Positions 1-7,969 of a stretch of 64,000 nucleotides of DNA are shown here, one piece after another. The stretch spans positions 1-64,000 of the forward strand of contig NZ_CAUHPG010000001.1 in assembly GCF_959608125.1 (NCBI RefSeq), in the 5' to 3' direction. The notes below the pieces were generated by a model. The model did not search any database and was not told the origin of the DNA. It saw nothing but the letters and a program-made list of their open reading frames with translations. Every line of letters starts with the position of its first letter. The stretch's first letter is position 1. This stretch comes from an uncultured Slackia sp. Its GTDB lineage: Bacteria; Actinomycetota; Coriobacteriia; Coriobacteriales; Eggerthellaceae. The position numbers were made by a program, and so were the translations under genes.

Positions 1-6
1 TTGTGT

Positions 7-41
7 GAGGCCCGGCTTCCCTTCCGGGCCTCGACTTTTTT
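7..41 (+). terminator. Rho-independent terminator, first copy
   Basis: A 9-bp perfect stem (7-15 with 24-32, GAGGCCCGG / CCGGGCCTC) is followed by a run of six T at 36-41. It ends a plus-strand transcript whose body lies before the window. The same hairpin and its TTGTGT lead-in recur at 320-362. Confidence 0.85.
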
Positions 42-240
42 CAGGGGCATTCCACCGCCCGTCGCGATCGAGCCCAGTTGCGCAGTCTATGCCGAACCAT
101 AGGAAAAACCTGCGGTTCATCGGGCCTTTCATCGATTCTTTTCCGCTTTGCGACCCTATTGATGACCAGCGGTAACCCAGTCCATCAGACCTCCATAGCC
201 GCGTCATATTTCCTCGAAACCGGGTGCGTATACTGAGTCT

Positions 241-362
241 TGTAATTCCGAAGGCACCCTCCTTCGAGATCACCTGCTTAATAGCAGCCAAGACGGCTTC
301 GAGCCGTCCATTCCCCTCCTTGTGTGAGGCCCGGCTTCCCCTCCGGGCCTCGATTCGTTTTT
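241..362 (+). ncRNA. Candidate structured small RNA with own terminator
   Basis: No ORF explains this stretch. Four hairpins follow one another on the plus strand: 249-254/261-266 (CGAAGG/CCTTCG), 274-277/284-287 (CTGC/GCAG), 292-297/303-308 (GACGGC/GCCGTC with a TTCGA loop) and the terminator 326-334/343-351. A TATACT box at 229-234 would start a transcript near 241, but no good -35 is visible. Between hairpin 3 and the terminator lies an unpaired, C-rich CCCCTCCTT (314-322), complementary to a Shine-Dalgarno sequence, as in trans-acting small RNAs of Gram-positives. Its terminator is copied at 1-41, so a second copy may lie upstream of the window. It matches no RNA family I recognise. Confidence 0.5.
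326..362 (+). terminator. Rho-independent terminator, second copy
   Basis: The stem is 326-334 with 343-351, followed by a T-rich tail (358-362). It is almost identical to the terminator at 7-41. It ends the small RNA candidate and faces recN, which converges from the other strand. Confidence 0.85.
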
Positions 363-412
363 AGGACTTTTTCGTTTTACACACCCTTGCATCCGAAGTC
401 GCAGCAAGCCGC

Positions 413-2059
413 CTACGCCTTTTCGCAGCCGCCCGCCTTAACCATAAGGTCGCGCGCATGGGCGAGCGACGCATCGCCCGCATCGCCCGATAGCATACGG
501 GCAACCTCGCGCACGCGGTCCTCCCCTTCGAGCGCAAGCAGTTCCGTTTCGGGCAAGGCGCCGTCGACGGACACCTTCCTCACCATGTAATGGGTTTGTG
601 CGCGCACGGCGACCTGCGCCAGATGCGTTACCACGATCACCTGATGCGTGGCGGCAAGATCGGCCAGAACTTCGGCCAACGAAAGCGCCGCCGTGCCGCC
701 CACCCCCGCGTCGACTTCGTCGAACACGAGGGTCTCTCCCGTGTCGGCCGCACCGAGCGACGCCTTGACTGCCAGCATGACACGGCTCACCTCGCCGCCC
801 GAGGCGATGCGCGCCAACGGACGCGGCGTCATGCCCGCCGCCGCACGGTAGCAGAACTCCATCTTGCACGAACCCCAGCGCGTCCACTTGTCGCGATCGA
901 GCGGCGTGAATTCGCACAACAGCTCGGCCGACCCCATTTCGAGGCGCGCCATATACGCATTCACTTGCTCCGCGAAGCGCGGCGCTGCCGCGCGCCTTGC
1001 CTGGTCGAGCACATCGGCCGTTCGGGCAAGCGCATGCTCGGCCTGATCGAGCGCACGCGCGGCCTCTTCGATCCTGCGGTCGGCATCGTCGACCGACGAA
1101 ACCAGGTCGGCGGCCTTGGCGCGGCGTTCCAGCACGTCCTGCATACGCGGGCCGTACGCGCGCATAAGCCCTTGCATGGCGCCCATGCGTTCCTGCAGGC
1201 GCTCGAGAGCCGCAGAGTCTCGGTCGATCGAATCGCGATAGGCGCGTACGTCGCGCGCGGCGTCTTCGACGATGTAGGACGCATCGGTCAAAGCTGCGCA
1301 CAGGCCATCGAGCGACGAATCCATCGCGCGCATGCTTTCCAACTGCATGAGCGCTTCGTTCAGCGCCGCGATGGCGCCGCGTTCGCCCGCAAGACCGTAG
1401 TATGCGGCATCGCCGGCCTGCGCCAACGACTCGGCGTTCTCGACGCGCGGCAGTTCGGTGATGATTTCCTCATATTCCTCTGACGTGGGATTTACTTCGT
1501 CTATACGCTGTAAAGTAAAGCGGGCTTCCTCAAGCTGGGCCGAATTGGCTCGGCATGCCTCCCGCACCGCTTCCAATGCGCGGCGGGCCTCCTGAGCGTC
1601 GGCGAACGCCGCCTCGTACGCCGCTTTGGCGACGGAGACTTCCTCGCCCGCCCAAGCGTCCAGCATGCCCATATGGTTGGCAGGCTTCAACAACCTCTGC
1701 TGCTCGTGCTGGCCGCACAGATCGACCGTTCCGCCCACCAGCGCCGCGAGCTGCTTCACCGTTGCCATAGACCCGTCGAGCGTCGCACGGCTACGGCCGT
1801 CGGCGCTTACCTTGCGCACCGCCACATGGCCGTCAGGCGTATCGTCATTCAAAAACACGCGCCCCTCCACCACGGCCGACGCCGCGCCTTCGCGCACCGT
1901 GGCCGCATCGGCGCGTTCGCCCACCAGCAGCTTGATAGCCGACAGAAGGGCCGTCTTACCCGAGCCCGATTCGCCCGTGACCACCGTCAAGCCGGCCGCC
2001 GGGCAAAACGACGCATCGCGGATCAGCGCGACGTTTTGGACATGAAGTTCATCGAGCAT
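413..2059 (-). CDS. recN: DNA repair protein RecN
   Basis: RecN is an SMC-like ATPase that acts at double-strand breaks in recombinational repair. The 548-residue product has an N-terminal Walker A (GESGSGKT, about residues 31-38), a central helical coiled coil with many Ala/Glu/Arg heptads, and a C-terminal ABC signature and Walker B region (ASGGEVSRVMLA; LVFDEVDAGVGG) followed by the VVTHLAQVA switch. Length and motifs are normal for the family. The start at 2059 is preferred over an upstream ATG because GAGGTG lies five bases before it and the protein then begins MLDELHV, the usual RecN start. It stands alone and converges with the small RNA at 241-362. Confidence 0.96.
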   Translation of the reverse strand: MLDELHVQNVALIRDASFCPAAGLTVVTGESGSGKTALLSAIKLLVGERADAATVREGAASAVVEGRVFLNDDTPDGHVAVRKVSADGRSRATLDGSMATVKQLAALVGGTVDLCGQHEQQRLLKPANHMGMLDAWAGEEVSVAKAAYEAAFADAQEARRALEAVREACRANSAQLEEARFTLQRIDEVNPTSEEYEEIITELPRVENAESLAQAGDAAYYGLAGERGAIAALNEALMQLESMRAMDSSLDGLCAALTDASYIVEDAARDVRAYRDSIDRDSAALERLQERMGAMQGLMRAYGPRMQDVLERRAKAADLVSSVDDADRRIEEAARALDQAEHALARTADVLDQARRAAAPRFAEQVNAYMARLEMGSAELLCEFTPLDRDKWTRWGSCKMEFCYRAAAGMTPRPLARIASGGEVSRVMLAVKASLGAADTGETLVFDEVDAGVGGTAALSLAEVLADLAATHQVIVVTHLAQVAVRAQTHYMVRKVSVDGALPETELLALEGEDRVREVARMLSGDAGDASLAHARDLMVKAGGCEKA

Positions 2060-2290
2060 GGCACACCTCGCAATGCGAACCTGCATTCGAAAGAGAACGA
2101 ATACGAACTGTTGTTCGCTCCATTATGGCACAAGCGCGCTTGTTCGGCAGAGGTTTTCGCTGCAATGCGAACGGTTTCCAAGGTTTGCTCGAATAATGGT
2201 TAACCATGGAAAACTTTTTTGCTATCATGACTTGGTTTTCACAGACAAACGACGTCGCCCACCGCTCGATACGCCTTCGAAGGAGCGCCC

Positions 2291-2695
2291 ATGAAACGAC
2301 CCGTTCTGCTTGCTTGCGCCTGGATATGCTGCGCCGTCGGATTCGTCGGCATGGTGATACCCGTACTTCCCACCACGCCCCTCGTGCTGCTTGCCACGTT
2401 CCTGTTCGCGAAAAGCTCGCCACGCTGCCATGCGTGGATCCGCAAAACCCGCATGTACCGCTCGTACGTGGCGCCGTTCAAAGAACAGGGCGGCATTCCG
2501 TTCAAGCGCAAGCTGCACATTCTGGGCGTTTCCTTCACCGTAATGGGACTGAGCGCCATTCTTGCCCCCAACCCCGCGGTATGGGCGATTCTGGGAGCTG
2601 TGGCGGTGTTTCTGCTATGGCTCATGGCATGGCGCATACCCACCGTAGGCGATATCCCCGCCGCCGCGCCGGTCAAGGCGCGAGAAGACGACTAG
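2291..2695 (+). CDS. DUF454 (YbaN-type) small inner membrane protein
   Basis: This 134-residue membrane protein belongs to the DUF454/YbaN family, whose biochemical role is unknown. The N-terminal membrane segment (residues 5-40) carries the family signature with consecutive prolines (IPVLPTTP). A cytosolic loop contains SPRCHAWI, a family hallmark, and two further hydrophobic segments lie at about 72-112. The start follows AAGGAG at 2278-2284. It is monocistronic, divergent from recN and ended by the terminator at 2724-2779. Confidence 0.9.
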   Translation: MKRPVLLACAWICCAVGFVGMVIPVLPTTPLVLLATFLFAKSSPRCHAWIRKTRMYRSYVAPFKEQGGIPFKRKLHILGVSFTVMGLSAILAPNPAVWAILGAVAVFLLWLMAWRIPTVGDIPAAAPVKAREDD

Positions 2696-2723
2696 CGCCC
2701 GAAACAAACGGCCCCCAACGACG

Positions 2724-2779
2724 AACGGCCGGTTCGGACGATCGCGATCGCTCGCTTTCATCCGAACCGGCCGTTTTCT
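2724..2779 (+). terminator. Rho-independent terminator after the DUF454 gene
   Basis: A 15-bp perfect stem (2724-2738 with 2761-2775) is followed by TTTTCTT. There is no T run on the minus strand, so it serves the plus-strand gene. Confidence 0.85.
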
Positions 2780-2815
2780 TATGCCGCTGAACAGTATAAA
2801 GACACGCAGGCGAAC

Positions 2816-4165
2816 CTACTCTTCGCCGAACGCCACTTCCAAGAAGTCGGTGCGGGCTTCGCCGCGCTGGAAGATTTCCGCATCAAGCACGCGCTTATGG
2901 AACGGAATGGTGGTGGCGATGCCTTCGATCTTGAACTCATCGAGCGCACGCCTGCCGCGCGCCAGCGCCTCGTCGCGATCTTGGCCCCATACGATGAGCT
3001 TGGCCACCATGGAGTCGTAGAACGGAGAGATGACCGAACCCGCCGACACGTAAGATTCCACGCGGATGCCCGGGCCGCCCGGCACGTCGAAGCGCGTGAT
3101 GGTTCCAGGGCACGGACGGAAGCCGTTCGCCGGGTCTTCCGCATTGATGCGGAACTCGATCGCGTGGCCGTTCGGAGAGAACGGGGCACGATCGGCGCAG
3201 CTCATAGGCTCGCCCGAAGCGATGCGCAGCTGCTCTTTGATGATGTCGGTGCCGGTGATCTGTTCGGTGACCGGATGCTCGACCTGCACGCGGGTGTTCA
3301 TTTCCATGAAATAGAACTTGCCGCTTTCATCGAGCAGGAACTCGATGGTGCCGGCGTTGCGGTAGTCGACGGCCTCGACGGCTTTGACGGCGGCTTCGCC
3401 CATGGCGGCGCGCAGCTCGTCGTCGAGCGCCGGAGAGGGAGCCTCTTCGAGCAGCTTCTGGTGGCGGCGCTGGATGGAGCAGTCGCGCTCGCACAGGGCC
3501 ACGTGGTTGCCGAAATCGTCGGCCAGAACCTGGATTTCGATGTGACGCGGGCGAAGCACGAGCTTCTCCAGGTACACGTCGTCGTTGCCGAATGCCGCGG
3601 CGGCCTCGGCCTTGGCGGCCGTATAGGCGCTTTCCAGGTCGGCGGGGTCATGCACTTCGCGCATGCCCTTGCCGCCGCCGCCGGCGGAAGCCTTGATCAG
3701 CACGGGATAGCCCACCTCGTCGGCGAAGGCGCGGGCGTCTTCGACGCGCTCGACCACGCCGTCGGAGCCGGGAACCGTGGGAACGCCGCAGGCCGTCATG
3801 GTCTCGCGCGCGGCGGCCTTGTTGCCCATGCGCTCGATGCACTCGGGAGCAGGGCCGATGAACACGAGGCCGTTATCGGCGCAAGCGCGCGCGAAATCGG
3901 CGTTCTCGGCCAAAAAGCCGTAGCCGGGATGCACGGCTTCGCAGCCCGTGGTGACCGCGGCGGCGATGATGTTGGACATCACCAGGTACGACTTGCCCGC
4001 AGGAGCGGGACCGATGCACACGGCCTCGTCGGCATAGGCCACAGGCAGAGTGTCTTTGTCGGCCGTGGAATACACCGCGACCGTTTTCACGCCAAGCTCG
4101 CGGGCGGCGCGCATGATACGCAGCGCCACCTCTCCGCGATTGGCGACGAGAATCTTGCTAAACAC
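2816..4165 (-). CDS. accC: Biotin carboxylase subunit
   Basis: This ATP-grasp enzyme carboxylates the biotin of a carrier protein using bicarbonate and ATP. The 449 residues show the N-terminal KILVANRGEVALR motif, the HPGYGFLAENADFA segment, the glycine-rich ATP loop (SAGGGGKGMREV, about residues 161-172) and the EMNTRVQVEHPVTE active-site stretch. Length is that of stand-alone AccC/PycA. Its ATG lies three bases after the stop of the PycB-AccB fusion gene, so the two are co-transcribed and probably translationally coupled. No other accC is present, although the FASII operon at 23910-30953 needs one. It could therefore serve acetyl-CoA carboxylase, a pyruvate/oxaloacetate carboxylase, or both. 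That dual role is inference. Confidence 0.95.
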   Translation of the reverse strand: MFSKILVANRGEVALRIMRAARELGVKTVAVYSTADKDTLPVAYADEAVCIGPAPAGKSYLVMSNIIAAAVTTGCEAVHPGYGFLAENADFARACADNGLVFIGPAPECIERMGNKAAARETMTACGVPTVPGSDGVVERVEDARAFADEVGYPVLIKASAGGGGKGMREVHDPADLESAYTAAKAEAAAAFGNDDVYLEKLVLRPRHIEIQVLADDFGNHVALCERDCSIQRRHQKLLEEAPSPALDDELRAAMGEAAVKAVEAVDYRNAGTIEFLLDESGKFYFMEMNTRVQVEHPVTEQITGTDIIKEQLRIASGEPMSCADRAPFSPNGHAIEFRINAEDPANGFRPCPGTITRFDVPGGPGIRVESYVSAGSVISPFYDSMVAKLIVWGQDRDEALARGRRALDEFKIEGIATTIPFHKRVLDAEIFQRGEARTDFLEVAFGEE

Positions 4166-4168
4166 GCC

Positions 4169-6043
4169 TTATTCCCCCTCGCCCGCATCGGCTGCGCCGT
4201 GCGGCTCGATGTAGAACAGCGGGGTGCCGAACTCGACGGCGGTGGCGTCGTCAAGACAGACCTCGCGCACCGTGCCCATCTGGGGCGCGGCGATTTCATT
4301 CATAAGCTTCATGGCCTCGACGATGCACAGCGTTTCGCCGGCGGCCACTTCGTCGCCCACCTTGACGAACGCGGGCTCGCCCGGGGCGGGGGCGGCGTAG
4401 AAGGTGCCCACCATGGGAGCGGCGACTTCGATCCAGTCGGCCGGACGCGCGGGGGCGGCTGCTGCGGGGGCCGCGGCCGGAGCGGCGGCGGCAGGAGCGA
4501 CTGCTGCGACTGCGGGAGCGGCGGCGGCAACGGGAGCGGAGCCCGGCATGCGGACGCTGATGCGCATGCCCTCTTCTTCGACGGTGATTTCTCCGACGCC
4601 GGATTCTTCGACGACCTTCACCAGCTCGCGAATCTGATTGATGTCCACGTAATCGTCCTCCTTGGTCTGGCTGGACTCGCGTTCCAGCAGGAAATCAACT
4701 TGCTCGGTGGCGCGGTGCTTGGAAAGGAAAGTGCGCGCCTCGTTGGGGAACAGGGCGTACATGAGCACGTCTTCTTCGGACGTGGCCAGATCGCCGATTT
4801 CGGCCTCGACCTGATCGTAGGTGGTGGTTGCCAACGACGAGGGAGCCACGTCGGGCGGCAGGACCTCGGCGTTGCCGACGACCTTTTTGTAGATTTCGGG
4901 AGAGATGGGGCCGGGTGCCTTGCCGTAGAAGCCGCACAGGTAGTCCTTCATCTCCTTGGACACCACGCTCCAGCGCGAGCCCGTGAGCACGTTGAACACG
5001 GCCTGGGTACCCACGATCTGGCTCATGGGGGTGACCAGCGGCGGATAGCCCACCTCGGCGCGCACGCGCGGAATCTCGTGCATGACCTCGTCCAGGCGGT
5101 CGGTTGCGTTCTGAATTTCGAGCTGCGAGATGAGGTTGCTCATCATGCCGCCCGGAACCTGGTGCGAATACACCTTCATGTGGGTGAGCGAAGACACGCC
5201 GCGCTTGTAGTGGCCGCGCTTGCGCACTTCCTCCCAGTAATCGGCGATTTCGAACAGCAGGTCGAGGTCGTAGCCGGTGTCGTAGCGGCTTTCCTGCAGG
5301 GCGGCGACGATCGTCTCGACCGCAGGATGGCTGTTGCCGAAGGAAAGCGGAGCGCTCGCGGTGTCCGCGATGGCGGCGCCGGCTTCGGCGGCCTTGATGA
5401 TGTTCATGGGGGCCATGCCGCCGACGTAGTGGCAGTGCACGTGCACCGGCAGGCCGATTTCGGCGTTGAACGCCTTCACCAGGCGCTCGGTGCGATACGG
5501 CGTGAGCATGCCCGCCATGTCCTTGATGGCGATGGAGTCGGCGCCGAGGTCTTTGAGCTTCTGGCCGTATTCCAGATAGCCGTCGAGCGTGTGCACGGGC
5601 GACACGGTGTAGGAGATGGCACCCTCGAACCAGCCGCCGCAGGCCTTGATGGCCTCGGCGTTGTCGACCACGTTGCGGATATCGTTGAGCGCGTCGAACA
5701 CGCGGAACACCTGGATGCCGTTCTTCTTCGCGCAGGCGATGAAGCGGTTCACGATATCTTTCGAGTAGTGCTTGTAGCCCACCAGGTTCTGACCGCGCGA
5801 GAGCATGGCCAGATCGGTGTTGGGCATGTGGGCCTTGATCGAGCGCAGGCGCTCCCAAGGGTTCTCGTCCAAGAACCTCAGGCACGTATCGAACGTCGCA
5901 CCGCCCCAGGCCTCGACCGCCCAATAACCCACCTTGTCCATCTTGGGCAGAATGGGCAGCATGTCGCCGAGCTGCATGCGGGTGGCCCACAGGCTTTGCT
6001 GACCGTCACGGATAGTGGTATCCATCAGTTGCAAACCTGGCAT
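4169..6043 (-). CDS. Pyruvate/oxaloacetate carboxyltransferase fused to AccB-type biotin carrier
   Basis: The 624-residue product has an HMGL-like carboxyltransferase barrel and PYC/OADA domain (about 1-455) opening with LQLMDTTIRDGQQSLWATR. The metal-binding HVHCHYVGG segment and the active-site lysine region IKDMAGM are visible. From about residue 464 the sequence is that of a complete AccB rather than a bare biotinyl domain: DINQIRELVKVVEES, an Ala/Pro-rich linker, APMVGTFYAAPAPG, and the biotinylation motif EAMKLMNEI with Lys579. With AccC directly downstream this makes a two-subunit pyruvate carboxylase or the soluble part of oxaloacetate decarboxylase. No membrane beta or gamma decarboxylase subunits are in the window, which favours pyruvate carboxylase. 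The carrier may also serve AccDA. The start is the only plausible one, with GAGAGG just upstream. Confidence 0.9.
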   Translation of the reverse strand: MPGLQLMDTTIRDGQQSLWATRMQLGDMLPILPKMDKVGYWAVEAWGGATFDTCLRFLDENPWERLRSIKAHMPNTDLAMLSRGQNLVGYKHYSKDIVNRFIACAKKNGIQVFRVFDALNDIRNVVDNAEAIKACGGWFEGAISYTVSPVHTLDGYLEYGQKLKDLGADSIAIKDMAGMLTPYRTERLVKAFNAEIGLPVHVHCHYVGGMAPMNIIKAAEAGAAIADTASAPLSFGNSHPAVETIVAALQESRYDTGYDLDLLFEIADYWEEVRKRGHYKRGVSSLTHMKVYSHQVPGGMMSNLISQLEIQNATDRLDEVMHEIPRVRAEVGYPPLVTPMSQIVGTQAVFNVLTGSRWSVVSKEMKDYLCGFYGKAPGPISPEIYKKVVGNAEVLPPDVAPSSLATTTYDQVEAEIGDLATSEEDVLMYALFPNEARTFLSKHRATEQVDFLLERESSQTKEDDYVDINQIRELVKVVEESGVGEITVEEEGMRISVRMPGSAPVAAAAPAVAAVAPAAAAPAAAPAAAAPARPADWIEVAAPMVGTFYAAPAPGEPAFVKVGDEVAAGETLCIVEAMKLMNEIAAPQMGTVREVCLDDATAVEFGTPLFYIEPHGAADAGEGE

Positions 6044-6331
6044 GCTTCACCTCTCCATCTTCGAAGCGCCTCTGTCGAAGCGCGTATGTCTTACCGTCTT
6101 TGCATTATAGAGATACGAAACGGCGAACGCGCCGCCGTTTCGGTCAGGAGTCACTCTGATGCACTAAAGCAGTGTATCGTTCGCCCCATCCATTGTCGAG
6201 ATGCCTTTCGGCATGCGGGGCCGCGAGGGACAAGCGTTTCCCGATCGTTGCCGAAAACGCCGTCCTTTCAGGAGAAGAGCCGCCTGCGCAGCCAAGCCGA
6301 AACCGCCATCGGCCGAAGGTTTGCGACGCCG

Positions 6332-6961
6332 CTATTTCACGACGATGATGGCCTCCTGGAAGCACGCGGTGGCGCAGTTGCCGCAGCGCGTGCAGCGGTC
6401 CTGGTCGATCACGGCGGGCACCATGCTCACGTCGATGCAGCCCTCGGCGCATTTCGACACACAGGCGCGACAGCCGTCGCATTCGTCGGTGACGATATAG
6501 GAGCGCGCCTTCACGCCCGCGTTCATACGCTCTTCGCCGAAACGCACGGGCATGCGACGCGCCTGGCCGTCGCGGCGCTCGACCAGCTCGCCCGAGGCCT
6601 GATACAGACGAAACGCGGCGATGTCTCGGCAACCCAAGGCACGCAAGACGGCGCCTGCGTCGGGCGCGTCGGCGAAAGCCAAGACGGCCTCGACCGCAGC
6701 CTCTTCGATACGGCCTCGCAACGAGAGCGAAGCGCCTTCGGCATCGAGGGCGCCCTCGATGCCCGTAAGCGCCATGGATTTGCGAGACGCAAGCAGCTTA
6801 TAGCATTCGTCGTCGCGATCGACCAGCACATATACCCCGTCGCCGTCGGCGCCCGCCATCTCGACCGAGCAGGTCGCAGGCAAACCGGCATCGTCCACCA
6901 CGGCGGCGCAAGCCACGCGCACGGCGGACGCGATACGCGCAAGATCGTCTATGTATTCCAT
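6332..6961 (-). CDS. Flavin-domain protein with C-terminal 2[4Fe-4S] ferredoxin module
   Basis: The product is 209 residues. The N-terminal part (about 1-135) looks like a pyridoxamine-5'-phosphate-oxidase-type split barrel that binds flavin (pattern YVLVDRDDECYKLL). The C-terminal 60 residues hold two Cys clusters, CDGCRACVSKC and CTRCGNCATAC, typical of a bacterial ferredoxin carrying two 4Fe-4S clusters. It is probably a soluble electron carrier or flavin reductase of anaerobic metabolism; substrate unknown. The start at 6961 is chosen for GAAGGGA six bases upstream; longer in-frame starts lack such a site. The gene is monocistronic, between the carboxylase pair and efp. The flavin-domain assignment is by sequence feel and is less sure than the ferredoxin module. 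Confidence 0.75.
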   Translation of the reverse strand: MEYIDDLARIASAVRVACAAVVDDAGLPATCSVEMAGADGDGVYVLVDRDDECYKLLASRKSMALTGIEGALDAEGASLSLRGRIEEAAVEAVLAFADAPDAGAVLRALGCRDIAAFRLYQASGELVERRDGQARRMPVRFGEERMNAGVKARSYIVTDECDGCRACVSKCAEGCIDVSMVPAVIDQDRCTRCGNCATACFQEAIIVVK

Positions 6962-7074
6962 ACGTCTTCCCTTCTCGGACATCCGCCGCGCATATCTTGC
7001 AGCAAGCGGCGTGTTGACCGCGCCCCGAACGGACGGCACTGCGGCTTCGAAGCCGCCTTCGTGCCGCAAACGCA

Positions 7075-7102
7075 GCGATGCCCGCATGACAGCGGGCATC
7101 GC
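7075..7102 (-). terminator. Hairpin downstream of efp, weak terminator
   Basis: There is a perfect 11-bp stem (7075-7085 with 7092-7102), about 85 bases past the efp stop. No T tract follows on the minus strand, so it may act as a transcript end stabiliser rather than an intrinsic terminator. Confidence 0.4.
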
Positions 7103-7187
7103 GATGATTCGAAACGCGGGAAACGCGCGCCGGCGGCGTTACGTTTCCTGATTCGTGTTCACAATGAAGCGGAGTCGCCGATCGTTA

Positions 7188-7748
7188 CTACACGCGCTTG
7201 ACGAAACGGCCGTCTCGGGTATCGATCTGCAGGACATCGCCCACGTTGACGAACATGGGGACCTTCACCTCGGCGCCGGTCTCGAGGGTAGCGGGCTTGG
7301 AGCCGCCCTGGACGGTGTCGCCCTTGAAGCCGGGGTCGGTCTCGGTGACCTCGAGCTCGACGAACATCTGGGGCTCGCAGCCGATCAGCTCGCCGTCAGC
7401 GTACTCGAGGGTGACGGGATCGTTCTCTTTAAGCCACTGAGCGGTGTCGCCCACGTGGTCGACGGGCAGGGAGAACTGCTCGTAGCTGTTGGGGTCCATG
7501 AAGTAGAAGTCGGAGCCGTCGTTGTAGAGATAGGTCATCTCGCGCTGCTCGAGGCGAACGGTATCGAACTTCACGCCCGCGTTCACGGTGTCGGAAAGCA
7601 CGCGGCCGGTCTTGATGTCGCGCAGCTTCATGCGGACGAACGCGCCGCCCTTGCCGGGCTTGACGTGCTGGAACTCGATGATGGTGCACATCTTGTTGTT
7701 GTACATGATGCACATGCCGTTCTTGAAATCGGCGGTAGAGATTGCCAT
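7188..7748 (-). CDS. efp: Elongation factor P
   Basis: EF-P relieves ribosomes stalled at polyproline stretches. At 186 residues it is full length, with the KOW-like N-domain, the loop HVKPGKGGAF whose Lys33 occupies the modified-lysine position, and the conserved C-terminal region ending VQIDTRDGRFVKRV-like. The start at 7748 has AAGGAG ideally placed; the longer reading frame is noncoding leader. It lies downstream of the M24 peptidase, a pairing common in Gram-positives, but 221 bases separate them, so it may have its own promoter. No EF-P modification enzyme is seen in the window. Confidence 0.97.
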   Translation of the reverse strand: MAISTADFKNGMCIMYNNKMCTIIEFQHVKPGKGGAFVRMKLRDIKTGRVLSDTVNAGVKFDTVRLEQREMTYLYNDGSDFYFMDPNSYEQFSLPVDHVGDTAQWLKENDPVTLEYADGELIGCEPQMFVELEVTETDPGFKGDTVQGGSKPATLETGAEVKVPMFVNVGDVLQIDTRDGRFVKRV

Positions 7749-7969
7749 TGACCACTCCTTCTGTATGTTCGAACCCGCAGGTCCATTTCCTTCTATCGGT
7801 CGGCAGCGCCTGCGTCGGCACGCCGCGGCGAAGCCGCCCGCGCACATTGCCGCATGCCCGCCGCGCGAAGCGGCGCATGGCCGCGGCACGGCCCTGCCTG
7901 TATACAGAGGCGATACGCCCCGCATACGGGGGATACGGCGGCGCTGCGCCGCATCCGGAAAAAATGCCG

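Noticed and set aside
41..240. tRNA or 5S rRNA remnant between the two left-end terminators
   Set aside because: No cloverleaf, T-arm or 5S core could be drawn, and the TTCGA loop at 298-302 is only a hairpin loop.
2897..7201. A 1434-codon open frame on the plus strand
   Set aside because: It is antisense to accC, the carboxyltransferase fusion and the ferredoxin fusion gene. Its product is His/Gly/Arg-rich with no domain, a high-GC shadow.
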